The notes: a model not told the origin generated them from the letters alone. A stretch of DNA of 64,000 nt from Cecembia calidifontis (GCF_004216715.1 NZ_SGXG01000001.1:4324501-4388500); one strand, 5' to 3'; shown: positions 9,519 through 18,790, counted from the first letter of the stretch. A program made the numbers and translations.

Positions 9519-10112
9519 TCACTCTCCATACCCCCGAATAATCCGCTGAATGTACTTTCCGATGATATCAAATTCCAAATTGACCTCATCTCCCACTTTC
9601 AGTTCATGGAAATTGGTGTGCTCATAGGTATAAGGGATAATGGCCACGGTAAAAGATCCATTTTTGGAATTGAAACAGGTTAGACTGGTACCGTTTACAG
9701 TGATGGAGCCTTTTTCAACCGTTATATTCCCTTTGCCGGGATCAAAAGAAAAATCAAAAAGCCAGGAACCATCCTGCTCTTTGATATTTTCTACCCTGCC
9801 GGTTTGGTCCACATGGCCTTGAACAATATGGCCATCAAACCTTCCATTGGCAGGCATACACCTTTCAATATTGACTTTCCTGCCAACAGCCCATGACTTC
9901 AGATTGGTTTTTTTTAAAGTCTCATCTATGGCTGTTACCCGGTATACATCCCCATCAATCGCTACCACCGTAAGGCAAACCCCGTTATGGGCAACAGATT
10001 GATCGATTTTCAATTCATGGGTGATGGGTGATTGGATATCAAAATGCACGTTGGTACCCTCCTTTTTTACATTGACCACGGTGCCTAAAGTCTCAATGAT
10101 GCCTGTAAACAT
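9519..10112 (-). CDS. ribE: Riboflavin synthase, alpha subunit
   Basis: Catalyses dismutation of two 6,7-dimethyl-8-ribityllumazine molecules to riboflavin and the pyrimidinedione; cytosolic trimer. The 197-residue protein shows the two tandem lumazine-binding barrels: the first opens with the hallmark MFTGIIETLG, the second begins near GRFDGHIVQGHVDQTG. Conserved NGVCLTV and NGTSLTC motifs occur at equivalent places in the two halves. No other rib gene is nearby and no FMN riboswitch was recognised upstream. Its stop codon TGA lies at the edge of a degenerate TTCATTC tract, as in several other minus-strand genes here. Confidence 0.96.
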   Translation of the reverse strand: MFTGIIETLGTVVNVKKEGTNVHFDIQSPITHELKIDQSVAHNGVCLTVVAIDGDVYRVTAIDETLKKTNLKSWAVGRKVNIERCMPANGRFDGHIVQGHVDQTGRVENIKEQDGSWLFDFSFDPGKGNITVEKGSITVNGTSLTCFNSKNGSFTVAIIPYTYEHTNFHELKVGDEVNLEFDIIGKYIQRIIRGYGE

Positions 10113-10192
10113 TTTTTGAATTTAAATTGCAATAAGTCAGACGATAATTGTCTGAAGATAAATTTTGCTCAAATTTAAGCCAATTAATCCCT

Positions 10193-10200
10193 TAACTTCG
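10193..10200 (+). promoter_or_regulatory. Putative -7 element upstream of pcm
   Basis: TAACTTCG, one base from TAnnTTTG, lies 30 bases before the pcm ATG. A TTTG at 10164-10167 could serve as the -33 box but the spacing (25 bases) is long. A 6-bp hairpin (TCAGAC/GTCTGA, 10137-10155) lies between the ribE start and this site. Confidence 0.3.
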
Positions 10201-10229
10201 CATCTTTATCAAAAGTTTCTCCATAAGGC

Positions 10230-10886
10230 ATGTTGAGATTAGAGGACACTTACCGACACAAAGGACAAAGACGAGAACTGGTTAAGTTACTTAGAACAAA
10301 AGGCATCAAAAATGAAGCGGTATTGCAGGCAATCAATACCCTCCCCAGACACTTTTTTTTCGATACGGCCCTAGACTCCCATGCCTATGAAGACAAGGCC
10401 TTTCCGATCGGTGAGGGACAGACCATTTCCCAACCGTATACAGTGGCCTTTCAGACAGAGCTGCTACAGATCAAACCGGGGGACAAAGTACTGGAAATCG
10501 GTACAGGTTCCGGGTATCAGGGCGCTATTCTCCATCTTCTCGGTGCAGCGGTCCATACCATTGAGTTTCAAAAAAAGCTCTACGAACGGACTAAAAAATT
10601 CATGGCCAAACTGGGGATCCCTCTCCACTTTTATTTTGGGGACGGGTCACAGGGTATACCTGAGCAGGCTCCTTTTGACAAAATCCTTGTCACTGCCGGG
10701 GCTCCGGTAGTACCCAAATCCTTATTAAAACAACTGAAAATTGGCGGAATCCTGGTTATCCCTGTTGGGGACAGAAAAACCCAAAAAATGCTGCGCCTTA
10801 CCAAAGTAACGGCTACAAAAATCGAACAGGAGGAATTCGAAAATTTTGCATTTGTACCGCTATTGGGAGAAGAAGGATGGAAATAA
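10230..10886 (+). CDS. pcm: Protein-L-isoaspartate O-methyltransferase
   Basis: Repairs isoaspartyl residues in aged proteins by SAM-dependent methylation; cytosolic. The 218-residue protein carries the PIMT signature: an AFPIGEGQTISQPYTVAF block (about 57-74) that recognises the substrate, SAM motif I as DKVLEIGTGSGYQGAIL (85-101), and the later FDKILVTAGAP and LLKQLKIGGILVIPVG motifs. Length is typical. It starts a plus-strand run that continues 81 bases later with the acyl-CoA thioesterase, which seems to have its own promoter. Confidence 0.95.
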   Translation: MLRLEDTYRHKGQRRELVKLLRTKGIKNEAVLQAINTLPRHFFFDTALDSHAYEDKAFPIGEGQTISQPYTVAFQTELLQIKPGDKVLEIGTGSGYQGAILHLLGAAVHTIEFQKKLYERTKKFMAKLGIPLHFYFGDGSQGIPEQAPFDKILVTAGAPVVPKSLLKQLKIGGILVIPVGDRKTQKMLRLTKVTATKIEQEEFENFAFVPLLGEEGWK

Positions 10887-10942
10887 CAAAATTTTATACC
10901 GAATAGAAGAAAACCGACTTTTATTTGTAGATTAAAATTTTG

Positions 10943-10950
10943 TAATTTTG
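10943..10950 (+). promoter_or_regulatory. Putative -7 element upstream of the thioesterase gene
   Basis: TAATTTTG is an exact TAnnTTTG match, 17 bases before the ATG at 10968. A TTTG at 10924-10927 lies 15 bases upstream, shorter than the usual -33/-7 spacing, so the pair is uncertain. Confidence 0.4.
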
Positions 10951-10967
10951 CCTGAAATATAGTTTTT

Positions 10968-11504
10968 ATGACAAAAAAGAAAACTGCCAAGCAATCCGAA
11001 GTGGTAATGACCGAAATGGTTCTACCTAATGACACCAATACCCTTCACAACTTAATGGGGGGAAAATTGATGCATTGGATGGACATCGTGGCAGCAATTG
11101 CAGCGCAAAAACATTCCAACCGGATTGTAGTCACTGCTTCAGCAGATAGCATTTCTTTTAAACATCCCATTGCACTGGGAAATGTGGTAACACTTAAAGC
11201 ACAGGTTACCAGGGCTTTCAACTCCTCTATGGAGGTTTTCATTGAAGTTTGGGCAGAAGATATCCCCGCCAATAAAAAAATACAGACCCACAGGGCATTT
11301 TTTACCTTTGTAGCAGTAGACCAAAATGGACGCCCGATAGAGGTTCCCGAAGTTTTGCCTGAATCCCCTGAAGAAATCGAGCTGTATGAAGGCGCCTTGA
11401 GAAGAAGGCAATTAAGACTGGTTTTGGCCAAGAGAATGGATCCAAATGATGCGGTGGAGCTTAAATCCATTTTTAATATGGAAGAACCCAAAATCAAAAA
11501 ATAA
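10968..11504 (+). CDS. Acyl-CoA thioesterase, hotdog fold (BACH type)
   Basis: Hydrolyses acyl-CoA to free fatty acid and CoA; cytosolic. The single hotdog domain shows the family signature VLPNDTNTLHNLMGGKLMHW (residues about 18-37), in which Asn and Asp near NDTN act in catalysis. DIVAAIAAQKHS and the ISFKHPIALGNVVTLKAQV strand-helix block follow. The C-terminal 45 residues are charged and probably form a helical tail. 178 residues is normal. The next gene starts 9 bases after its stop, so the two are likely co-transcribed. Confidence 0.9.
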   Translation: MTKKKTAKQSEVVMTEMVLPNDTNTLHNLMGGKLMHWMDIVAAIAAQKHSNRIVVTASADSISFKHPIALGNVVTLKAQVTRAFNSSMEVFIEVWAEDIPANKKIQTHRAFFTFVAVDQNGRPIEVPEVLPESPEEIELYEGALRRRQLRLVLAKRMDPNDAVELKSIFNMEEPKIKK

Positions 11505-11513
11505 ACAAAAAGT

Positions 11514-12272
11514 ATGCACCTTAAAGCCGAAGATTTATCCTCAATGGAAATTGAATTTGACTCTGGGGTGGTCCCCCCACCCTACAGTCATATTTTTAAA
11601 CTGAAAATCGGTTTTGGGGCAAAATCATTGGAAACTTCCCTTGATCTGATTTACACTGACAGGGAAGAACTTTCCGAAGAAGAGATTTTTGATGAAGGAT
11701 TTTCTTTGGACGATGATTTCCACTTCAAAGGGGAAATCTCAAAAATCTGGGAAAAACCTTTGAAGGATTTGTACCTTAAATCAAAGTGGACCAGTACACT
11801 TATGGATGAAGAGGGAGGAATCAGTCTGATGGTAAAAGACCGTCAGGGTAAAACTTCAAGAGTTATTCCCCAGAATCAACAGGAATGGCAGATTTTTGCA
11901 CAAGATTTGATCCAGGCCATTTATGAAACCAGTAAAAAAGAACTTCCCTTAAGCCTACGCTACCTCATCCGGACCCAATCAGGGGAAAAAATGATCCATT
12001 TGACTGTTAAATTTTCAATCAGAAAAGTGGAAATAAAATCAAATGGAAAGATCATTGATGGCGACTGGGACAAAACCAAAGAGCTGCTTTCTTATGTTTT
12101 TCTCCCGGATTACGATTACTCCAAGGCCAAGCAACAAGTCCCGAACCATCAAGGACATTTTATTGATTGTGGAGATGGCTATTGGCATGAATTGGGAAAA
12201 GGAGTCGTCAACATTGACAACTCCTTCGATGCAGTTTCCAAAATCAGGGAAGGCTTTCAAAAACTGGTTTGA
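11514..12272 (+). CDS. Conserved hypothetical protein, 252 residues
   Basis: Not recognised. No signal peptide or membrane segment. The protein is acidic and rich in alternating beta-strand patterns, for example ISLMVKDRQGKTSRVIPQ and MIHLTVKFSIRKVEI, which suggests a cytosolic beta-rich fold. It begins 9 bases after the thioesterase stop and so is probably translated from the same mRNA. Its TGA (12270-12272) directly abuts the stop codon of the convergent gene, forming TGATCA, so the two genes meet with no spacer and no terminator. Confidence 0.7.
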   Translation: MHLKAEDLSSMEIEFDSGVVPPPYSHIFKLKIGFGAKSLETSLDLIYTDREELSEEEIFDEGFSLDDDFHFKGEISKIWEKPLKDLYLKSKWTSTLMDEEGGISLMVKDRQGKTSRVIPQNQQEWQIFAQDLIQAIYETSKKELPLSLRYLIRTQSGEKMIHLTVKFSIRKVEIKSNGKIIDGDWDKTKELLSYVFLPDYDYSKAKQQVPNHQGHFIDCGDGYWHELGKGVVNIDNSFDAVSKIREGFQKLV

Positions 12273-12713
12273 TCAAGGGGTGGCATTTTTGTAAAAATCC
12301 CTGACAAAAGCCAAGAGTTGATTTTCAGTCAGTTTATCAGAACTTTCAACAGAAAGCCACTTTCCGTTAAATGCCTTGTTCTCCCTCAACCTGTTTCTCA
12401 TTTGGTCTTTTACTGTACCTGGACCAAAAAGCAGAATATCATCATAGCCCTGTAATTTGCCCTCCATCATTTTGAAATACTCATTGAGTTCGTTTTGGGT
12501 TATGTTGTTTTTTCGGTATTCGTTATTGGATGAATGTTCCGGATTGGGAGAAAACCTGGTTTTATCATCCGTTTCCCCTTCGTACCTTCTCATGGACTCA
12601 TACGGGGAATCCACTGTTTCTAACAAAACCGCATCACCATTATTATAACCGATCAAATGGGCCTTGGAATGATCTATCCAAACGCCAACCTGTTTAAATG
12701 AATTTCTGTCCAT
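12273..12713 (-). CDS. Small protein of the eRF1/Pelota-like 'translational machinery protein' type
   Basis: 146 residues, cytosolic. The opening QVGVWIDHSKAHLIGY matches the pattern of small bacterial proteins annotated as translational machinery or host-attachment proteins, which resemble the middle or C-terminal domain of eRF1/Pelota. The second half (QGYDDILLFGPGTVKDQM, later LTENQLLAFVRDFY) fits the same alpha/beta fold, with a conserved FGPG-type turn. Function in bacteria is not established. It lies just downstream of ppsA (23 bases) on the same strand and may be co-transcribed, which could mean induction in the same growth state (inference). Confidence 0.6.
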   Translation of the reverse strand: MDRNSFKQVGVWIDHSKAHLIGYNNGDAVLLETVDSPYESMRRYEGETDDKTRFSPNPEHSSNNEYRKNNITQNELNEYFKMMEGKLQGYDDILLFGPGTVKDQMRNRLRENKAFNGKWLSVESSDKLTENQLLAFVRDFYKNATP

Positions 12714-12736
12714 AGTATTAGGTGTTTATAATTGAA

Positions 12737-15112
12737 TTAATGTTTTTTGGATTCAGCTACGATTATATTTTCAATCCCTTTCAATAAGGCATCCGGATTA
12801 AAAGAAATGCTGTCTATTCCTTCATCCACCAAAAACTGTGCAAAGGCTGGATAATCACTTGGGGCTTGGCCACAAAGACCTATCTTCTTCCCTGTTTTTC
12901 TAGCAGTTTGGATCACAGAAGAAAGCATGGCCTTCACCGCTTTATTATTTTCATCAAATAAGTCAGATACGATGGCCGAATCCCTGTCAATTCCCAAAGT
13001 CAATTGGGTCAGGTCATTGGAACCGATGGAGAATCCATCAAAAATTTCAGCAAATTCCTCAGCCAGAATCACATTACTTGGTATTTCTGCCATCACATAG
13101 ACTTCAAGTCCATTTTTTCCACGCTCCAGACCAAAAGTTTTCATGACATCCAATACTTTTTTACCCTCCTCGACTGTCCTGCAGAAAGGAATCATCAATT
13201 TTACATTGGTCAAACCCATTTCATCCCTCACCACCCGCATGGCTTCACATTCAAGGCCAAATCCCTCTTTATAAAGGGGATGATAATACCTCGATGCTCC
13301 CCTAAAACCAAGCATTGGGTTCTCTTCACCAGGTTCAAACCCTTTGCCCCCCATGAGTTGGGCATATTCATTGGTCTTAAAGTCACTCATCCGTACTATG
13401 ACCTCTTTGGGATAAAAAGCTGCTGCCACCATGGCAATGTTTTCCGAAAGCTTTTCAACAAAATATTTCCTCTTATCCGCATAATGCTGCGTGATGGCCT
13501 CAATGGCTTTTTTGTCATTTGATTCAGGTAGTTCCTCGAATTTTACCAAGGCCATGGGATGGATCCTTATGCTGTTGCTGATGATGAACTCCATTCTAAG
13601 AAGGCCTACCCCTTGATTTGGGTAAAATGACAGGCGAAAAGCATTAAAAGGATCTGCCAAAATGAACATAGGCTTGGTTTTGGTAGCAGGAAGCTGTCCC
13701 AAATCAATCTCTTTAACCGTCCAATCCAGAATTCCATCATAGACCGAGCCCTCATCTCCTTCCAGGCAGGACACGGTAATCTCCTGGCCGTCCTTCAATT
13801 TGGCAGTGGCATCACCTGTCCCCACTATGGCATTGATGCCCAGTTCTCTTGCGACGATAGAAGCATGGCTGGTCCGCCCACCTTTGTTGGTAACAATACT
13901 GACCGCTTTTCTAAGCATGGCATTCCAATCCGGATTGGTAATATCAGCTACAATGATATCACCCTGCTTTACCTTACCTGCATCTGCTATAGAATGGACT
14001 ATACAAACCCTTCCTGAAGCAATGGAACTGCCCACCGACTTACCTTTGACAATGGGGGCAGATTTCTTCCCAATAATTTTATACTCCTTAATTTTTACTC
14101 CCTCTTTGGCCCCATGGACAGTTTCAGGCCTTGCCTGAACAATAAAAATCTCACCGCTTTGCCCATCCTTGGCCCATTCAATATCCATGGGCAGGCCATA
14201 ATGCTTTTCGATTTTCAGGCACCAGTCTGCCAATAATTCTACCTCTTCCAAATCAAGTGAAAAACTATTCCTTTCTGCAGTACTGGTTTTTATATTCTTC
14301 ACAGGCCTCTCCGTTCCCTTGGAATACACCATTTTGTTCTCTTTTGCACCCAACTTTTTATAAATCACACTTTGGATGCCTTTTTCTATGGAAGGCTTAA
14401 AGGCGTAAAATTCATCAGGGTTGACCGCTCCCTGCACTAAATTTTCTCCTAAACCCCAAGCGCTTGTAATGTAAATGAAATTTCCAAAGCCCGACTCAGG
14501 ATCAATGGTAAAAGCAACGCCCGCACTCCCAAGATCGGATCTCACCATTTTTTGCACCCCAACAGAAAGTGCTACATGCATGTGTTCAAACCCATTGTCC
14601 TCCCGGTATTTGATAGCACGGTCATTGAACAGGGACACATAGCATTTATGTATGGCTTCCAACAGTTGATCTGCTCCCTCTATATTCAAAAAACTATCAT
14701 GCTGGCCTGCAAAACTTGCAGTAGGCAAATCTTCAGCTGTAGCAGAGCTCCTTACAGCCACAGAAATTGGACTGCCGTGTCCTAAGGCTTCATAAGCCTT
14801 TAAAAATTCCTTTTTCAGGTCTTCATTAAACTTTCCTTTAGAAACCAATTCCCTGCATTTCATTCCAATTTCAGCCAGATTGCTCAAGTCTTTGGAATGG
14901 AGCTGGGCCAAGGTGTCTTTTAATACATTTTCTAACTGATTATCTTTCAAAAACACCCTAAAAGCCTCTGCAGTAGTAGCAAAACCATCAGGAATATTGA
15001 TCCCAAGGGAAGACAATTCAGCCATCATTTCTCCCAAAGAGGCATTTTTGCCCCCCACTTTGGCAATGTCCCTGTTTTTGATTTTGGAAAACGGAATTAC
15101 AAATTGGCTCAT
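12737..15112 (-). CDS. ppsA: Phosphoenolpyruvate synthase
   Basis: Converts pyruvate, ATP and water to PEP, AMP and phosphate, the entry step of gluconeogenesis from C3 compounds. The 791-residue protein has the three expected parts. The first is the ATP-grasp domain (about 15-345, with SVAVRSSATAEDLPTASFAG). The second is the mobile phospho-His domain with catalytic H416 in GGRTSHASIVARELG. The third is the PEP-binding TIM barrel ending with GLCGQAPSDYP (catalytic Cys). Length and domain order distinguish it from PPDK (longer) and PTS enzyme I (shorter). The eRF1-like small gene follows 23 bases downstream. Confidence 0.95.
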   Translation of the reverse strand: MSQFVIPFSKIKNRDIAKVGGKNASLGEMMAELSSLGINIPDGFATTAEAFRVFLKDNQLENVLKDTLAQLHSKDLSNLAEIGMKCRELVSKGKFNEDLKKEFLKAYEALGHGSPISVAVRSSATAEDLPTASFAGQHDSFLNIEGADQLLEAIHKCYVSLFNDRAIKYREDNGFEHMHVALSVGVQKMVRSDLGSAGVAFTIDPESGFGNFIYITSAWGLGENLVQGAVNPDEFYAFKPSIEKGIQSVIYKKLGAKENKMVYSKGTERPVKNIKTSTAERNSFSLDLEEVELLADWCLKIEKHYGLPMDIEWAKDGQSGEIFIVQARPETVHGAKEGVKIKEYKIIGKKSAPIVKGKSVGSSIASGRVCIVHSIADAGKVKQGDIIVADITNPDWNAMLRKAVSIVTNKGGRTSHASIVARELGINAIVGTGDATAKLKDGQEITVSCLEGDEGSVYDGILDWTVKEIDLGQLPATKTKPMFILADPFNAFRLSFYPNQGVGLLRMEFIISNSIRIHPMALVKFEELPESNDKKAIEAITQHYADKRKYFVEKLSENIAMVAAAFYPKEVIVRMSDFKTNEYAQLMGGKGFEPGEENPMLGFRGASRYYHPLYKEGFGLECEAMRVVRDEMGLTNVKLMIPFCRTVEEGKKVLDVMKTFGLERGKNGLEVYVMAEIPSNVILAEEFAEIFDGFSIGSNDLTQLTLGIDRDSAIVSDLFDENNKAVKAMLSSVIQTARKTGKKIGLCGQAPSDYPAFAQFLVDEGIDSISFNPDALLKGIENIIVAESKKH

Positions 15113-15266
15113 ATTGATGCTTTTGGTAGCGTAATCAAGTTATGGGAAATGACGGAAAAAAAATATGACGAAAATCATTAAATGAAATGATTTTTAAGTC
15201 TACCAATACCTTCCAAAAGCAATTCACTGCCACAAAACCTTAATTTGTCAAGAATCTGGGTTATTT

Positions 15267-15758
15267 TTGAAAAAAAATCAAAAAGTGGACATTCGGGCAA
15301 TTGTAAATAAAATCAAAGAAAAGGGAAGAGTCAAAATCAAGGAAGGCCACGGAACCATCCTTGAGCTTATCAGTATGGAAGATTGGAATCCTGAAACTGA
15401 CGATTTTGAAGGTATTTTCCTTTTTTATGATCTTTTTCAGATCAGGACTGTGGCCAAGCCATTTTCTGATGTATCATTGGACATCGTGGAATTTGCCACC
15501 AAACCCACTATTTATCACACCCCTGTCAACAACACCTTGAAAAACGGACCGATTGAGCATGGTAATGTGCGGTTCGCGGTATTGAAAAAAGAGTTTTGGA
15601 ACAAACTATTGTTTGCTTACGCCCATCCCCTTATCCTTCAGTATTCCAAAATTCAGGAATTCGATTTCCAGACCGACGATTATTTCCCTTTGCTCAGTGC
15701 AGGGACAAAAGAATTGTTTTTGAGTCCCGAGGGGGATATCAAAATCCATAGATCATGA
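15267..15758 (+). CDS. Conserved hypothetical protein, 163 residues
   Basis: Not recognised. Cytosolic, mixed alpha/beta, with no signal or membrane segment. The longest frame starts with TTG at 15267. A TATTTTTG sequence (15262-15269) overlapping that codon would fit a -7 element, in which case translation would begin at the GTG at 15285 (DIRAIVNKIKEKG). The start is therefore uncertain by six codons. Its 3' end overlaps the start of the CCA-adding enzyme gene by 4 bases (ATGA), which implies translational coupling and perhaps a related role in tRNA or RNA metabolism (inference). Confidence 0.65.
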   Translation: MKKNQKVDIRAIVNKIKEKGRVKIKEGHGTILELISMEDWNPETDDFEGIFLFYDLFQIRTVAKPFSDVSLDIVEFATKPTIYHTPVNNTLKNGPIEHGNVRFAVLKKEFWNKLLFAYAHPLILQYSKIQEFDFQTDDYFPLLSAGTKELFLSPEGDIKIHRS

Positions 15759-17173
15759 ATTTCAGAGAACATTTAGAGCGTATAGACATATTCAAAAGGG
15801 TAGGAAAGATCGCTGATGAGATGGGCCTGGAAACCTACGTCGTCGGTGGCTATGTCAGAGACCTCATTTTAAAACGCCCCTGTAAGGACATCGACTTTGT
15901 TTGCGTTGGCTCTGGAATTGCCCTGGCCCAAAAAGTAGCAGACAGCTTTGAAGAGCATGTCCCCCTTTCGGTATTCAAAAATTTCGGTACCGCCAATATC
16001 CGTCTCGATGACTGGGAGGTAGAGTTTGTTGGGGCAAGAAAAGAATCCTACAGGCATGATTCCAGAAAACCAATCGTAGAAGACGGAACACTTCAGGAAG
16101 ATCAGGAAAGGAGGGATTTTACCATCAATGCGATGGCCATTTCTGTCAATGCACATAATTTTGGTGAACTGATTGATCCTTTTGATGGCATGGGTGATAT
16201 CAAGCGAAAAATCATCAAAACCCCTACCGATCCCATTATTACTTTCTCTGATGATCCATTACGGATGATGCGGGCCATCAGGTTTGCAGCACAGCTACAT
16301 TTTGATATAGAGCCTGATACTTTTCTTGCCATCGTGCATGACGCACACAGGCTTCAGATTGTCTCAGCTGAAAGGATCATGGATGAGCTGAACAAAATCA
16401 TCATGACCCCAAAGCCATCTTATGGGTTTAAATTGCTTTTTGTCAGCAAATTACTCCAACAGTTTTTTCCGGAACTGGTGGAGTTGCACGGAGTGGATTC
16501 GGTTGGTGATAAATCCCATAAGGACAACTTCTACCATACCCTTCAGGTTTTGGACAATATTTCCGCGATGACAGATAACCTTTGGTTACGCTGGGCAGCC
16601 ATTATGCATGATATCGCAAAACCTGCCACGAAACGCTTCAACCCAAAGGTCGGCTGGACATTCCACGGCCACGAAGACAAGGGGGCCAGGATGGTTCCGG
16701 GCATTTTCAGAAGAATGAAATTGCCCATGGACGAACGTATGAAATATGTTCAGAAACTGGTCAGACTTCATTTAAGACCAATTGCATTGGTTTCAGACAA
16801 AGTAACCGATTCTGCCATCAGAAGATTGCTGTTCGATGCAGGAGATGATGTCAATGACCTGATGAAACTATGCAGAGCCGATATCACTTCCAAAAACAAC
16901 AACAAAGTACAGCGCTTTCTGGCCAATTTCGACAAGGTTGAAAAGAAACTGGTGGAAGTGGAAGAAAAGGATCAGGTCCGAAACTTCCAACCCCCTGTTT
17001 CCGGGGAAGAAATAATGGAAATATTTGGTCTTCCCCCCTCCAGAATGGTTGGCGATTTGAAGGAAGAAATCAAAGAAGCCATCTTGGAAGGACAAATTCA
17101 GAACAATAAAGCTGAAGCTTTGGAACTATTGTATAAATTAGCCGATCAAAGAGGATTAAAAAAGCAACATTAA
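15755..17173 (+). CDS. cca: CCA tRNA nucleotidyltransferase with HD domain
   Basis: Adds or repairs the 3' CCA end of tRNA. The class II nucleotidyltransferase head shows VVGGYVRDLIL (31-39 region), the catalytic D45 and D47 in KDIDF, and the RRDFTINAMAI and DPLRMMRAIRFA motifs. A C-terminal HD phosphohydrolase domain follows (IMHDIAKP, FHGHEDKGA), as in gamma-proteobacterial Cca. 472 residues. The start overlaps the preceding gene by 4 bases, and the TPR gene follows 8 bases after the stop. Bacteroidota often carry a single such enzyme, so it is probably the full CCA-adding enzyme rather than an A-adding one. Confidence 0.92.
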   Translation: MNFREHLERIDIFKRVGKIADEMGLETYVVGGYVRDLILKRPCKDIDFVCVGSGIALAQKVADSFEEHVPLSVFKNFGTANIRLDDWEVEFVGARKESYRHDSRKPIVEDGTLQEDQERRDFTINAMAISVNAHNFGELIDPFDGMGDIKRKIIKTPTDPIITFSDDPLRMMRAIRFAAQLHFDIEPDTFLAIVHDAHRLQIVSAERIMDELNKIIMTPKPSYGFKLLFVSKLLQQFFPELVELHGVDSVGDKSHKDNFYHTLQVLDNISAMTDNLWLRWAAIMHDIAKPATKRFNPKVGWTFHGHEDKGARMVPGIFRRMKLPMDERMKYVQKLVRLHLRPIALVSDKVTDSAIRRLLFDAGDDVNDLMKLCRADITSKNNNKVQRFLANFDKVEKKLVEVEEKDQVRNFQPPVSGEEIMEIFGLPPSRMVGDLKEEIKEAILEGQIQNNKAEALELLYKLADQRGLKKQH

Positions 17174-17181
17174 TTACCCTT

Positions 17182-17895
17182 ATGAATAAAATTACCCTAA
17201 TTATTGCATTATCCCTATGTTTGGGAACAGTGGCATTTGCACAGCAAGAAAACACTGCCTCACAGGATCCTGAAAGCTTGAGAAGGAGAAACGAAGCCGA
17301 TCAAAGGGTCTATCAGCTTGCCATGAGGTACAATGACCTTCCGGCAGCAAGAATAAAGCTCATGGAATTGATTGAACGCAATCCAACCAACAACCGGTAC
17401 CCTGAACTTTTGGCTACCCTCTATTTCGAAGCAGGACAGTATGCCTCAGCAGCAGTAGCCTCCTTGGACTTGCTTGAAAGAAATGACCAAAGCATCACAG
17501 GACTGGAAATCGCTGCCTATTCCTTAGAACAATTGGGCGCTTTGGATAGAGCACTTCCTCACTTTGAAAGGCATTATTTATTGACAGGTACGCTCTTTTC
17601 CCTTTACAAATCCGCCTACCTCCAATATTCCCTCAACAGGGAAGAAGAAGCGCTGAATTCTGTAAATATGCTGATCAAAGACAGAAAGTCCACGGAAGAA
17701 ATGGTAGGTTTCCCTACTTCCAGTAATGAAACTCAGGAAGTAAATATGAAAGCAGCTGCGCTCAACCTGAAGGGAATGATTTACATGGGACAAAAAAATA
17801 AAGTGGAAGCAGTAGAAGCTTTCCGTCAGGCGCTTGAACTCGTTCCTAACTTTGAACTTGCCCAAGAAAACCTGAAAGAAGCCCAGAAAATGTAA
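17182..17895 (+). CDS. Secreted tetratricopeptide-repeat protein
   Basis: 237 residues with a Sec signal peptide (MNKITLIIALSLCLGTVAFA, cleavage before QQE). The mature protein is almost entirely helical pairs of TPR type: 'YNDLPAARIKLMELIERNP', 'LYFEAGQYASAAVASLDLLE', and a last clear TPR 'QKNKVEAVEAFRQALELVP'. TPR proteins scaffold other proteins, here in the periplasm, but no partner can be named. It starts 8 bases after cca and ends 11 bases before the next gene, so it is part of the plus-strand cluster 15.3-19.8 kb. Confidence 0.82.
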   Translation: MNKITLIIALSLCLGTVAFAQQENTASQDPESLRRRNEADQRVYQLAMRYNDLPAARIKLMELIERNPTNNRYPELLATLYFEAGQYASAAVASLDLLERNDQSITGLEIAAYSLEQLGALDRALPHFERHYLLTGTLFSLYKSAYLQYSLNREEEALNSVNMLIKDRKSTEEMVGFPTSSNETQEVNMKAAALNLKGMIYMGQKNKVEAVEAFRQALELVPNFELAQENLKEAQKM

Positions 17896-17906
17896 ACCTA
17901 CACAAC

Positions 17907-18455
17907 ATGGAGAACCACAGCATTCATGATTTGGCACTTTTCCTTGATACAGACTTGTATGTGTTGCCTGAAGAAAGAAAGCAGCTGATCCAAAATCTGG
18001 AAAAACAGCCTGCTCTTTCAGTAAAAAATACGGTTCAGGAAGTGGAAATCCGGGAAGAGGAAGAAAGTATCTCCATGGAATTTGAAGGTGGATTCGAAAA
18101 AGGGGTATTGATTGCTTATGAAGGTCAAACCCTTTCCCCCCACCTGAGTGAACTCCTTTTTAAAATCCTGAATGCTGTGGGCTGCTCTTTGAAGGATATT
18201 GCCCTATTAAGCAGTCCCCAAATTGAGGGGACAAATATGGAGATTATCCAAGCCTTAGGCCCTGAAAAAGTTATTGTGTTTGGAAACCTAAAGCACGACC
18301 TCATGGCTTCCAAAAGAAAAAATTATGAAATTCAAATACTGGAAGGGGTTGAATACCTGTTTGCAGATGAATTAAATGCCATCCATGACGATAAAAACCT
18401 AAAGATTTCTCTCTGGACACAATTGCAGGCCCTTTTCAATATTTCAAAAAAATAA
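17907..18455 (+). CDS. Conserved hypothetical protein, 182 residues
   Basis: Not recognised. Cytosolic. The N-terminal half is acidic, and the C-terminal half looks like an alternating alpha/beta domain (LSELLFKILNAVGCSLKDIA, then GPEKVIVFGNLKH). This has some resemblance to a uracil-glycosylase-like or Rossmann-like fold but lacks a motif that would settle it. It follows the TPR gene by 11 bases and its stop is 1 base from the next ATG, so it is firmly inside the operon. Confidence 0.65.
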   Translation: MENHSIHDLALFLDTDLYVLPEERKQLIQNLEKQPALSVKNTVQEVEIREEEESISMEFEGGFEKGVLIAYEGQTLSPHLSELLFKILNAVGCSLKDIALLSSPQIEGTNMEIIQALGPEKVIVFGNLKHDLMASKRKNYEIQILEGVEYLFADELNAIHDDKNLKISLWTQLQALFNISKK

Positions 18456-18456
18456 C

Positions 18457-18780
18457 ATGAGCAATCCTATTAGCACACAGGCCATATGGCTGAAGCGGTT
18501 CAAATTGATCAGTATAATTGAAGGGTTTTCCTTTCTGATCTTGCTATTTGTAGCCATGCCATTGAAATATGTAATGGATATGCCTTTGGCGGTTACCTAT
18601 GTGGGGTGGGCACATGGCATTCTTTTTATGATTTATATCTATGTCGTTTTTCCCACTGCAAGAAAATGTTCCTGGAATTTCAGCAAAACTTTTTTTGCAT
18701 TGGTTGCATCCATCCTTCCCTTTGGGCCATTTGTTTTTGACCGATACTTGAGCAAAGAAGAGAAAAATATGACACACTAA
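18457..18780 (+). CDS. DUF3817 family small membrane protein
   Basis: 107 residues with three hydrophobic segments (about 22-41, 46-66, 77-96). The pattern FKLISIIEGFSFLILLFVAM followed by YVGWAHGILFMIYIYVV is characteristic of DUF3817 integral membrane proteins. Function unknown in this family. It starts 1 base after the preceding stop and ends 10 bases before the kinase-like gene. Confidence 0.85.
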   Translation: MSNPISTQAIWLKRFKLISIIEGFSFLILLFVAMPLKYVMDMPLAVTYVGWAHGILFMIYIYVVFPTARKCSWNFSKTFFALVASILPFGPFVFDRYLSKEEKNMTH

Positions 18781-18790
18781 GAGGAAAATT

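Noticed and set aside
10113..10229. FMN riboswitch before ribE
   Set aside because: The leader is short and has only one 6-bp hairpin; the conserved RFN helices are absent.
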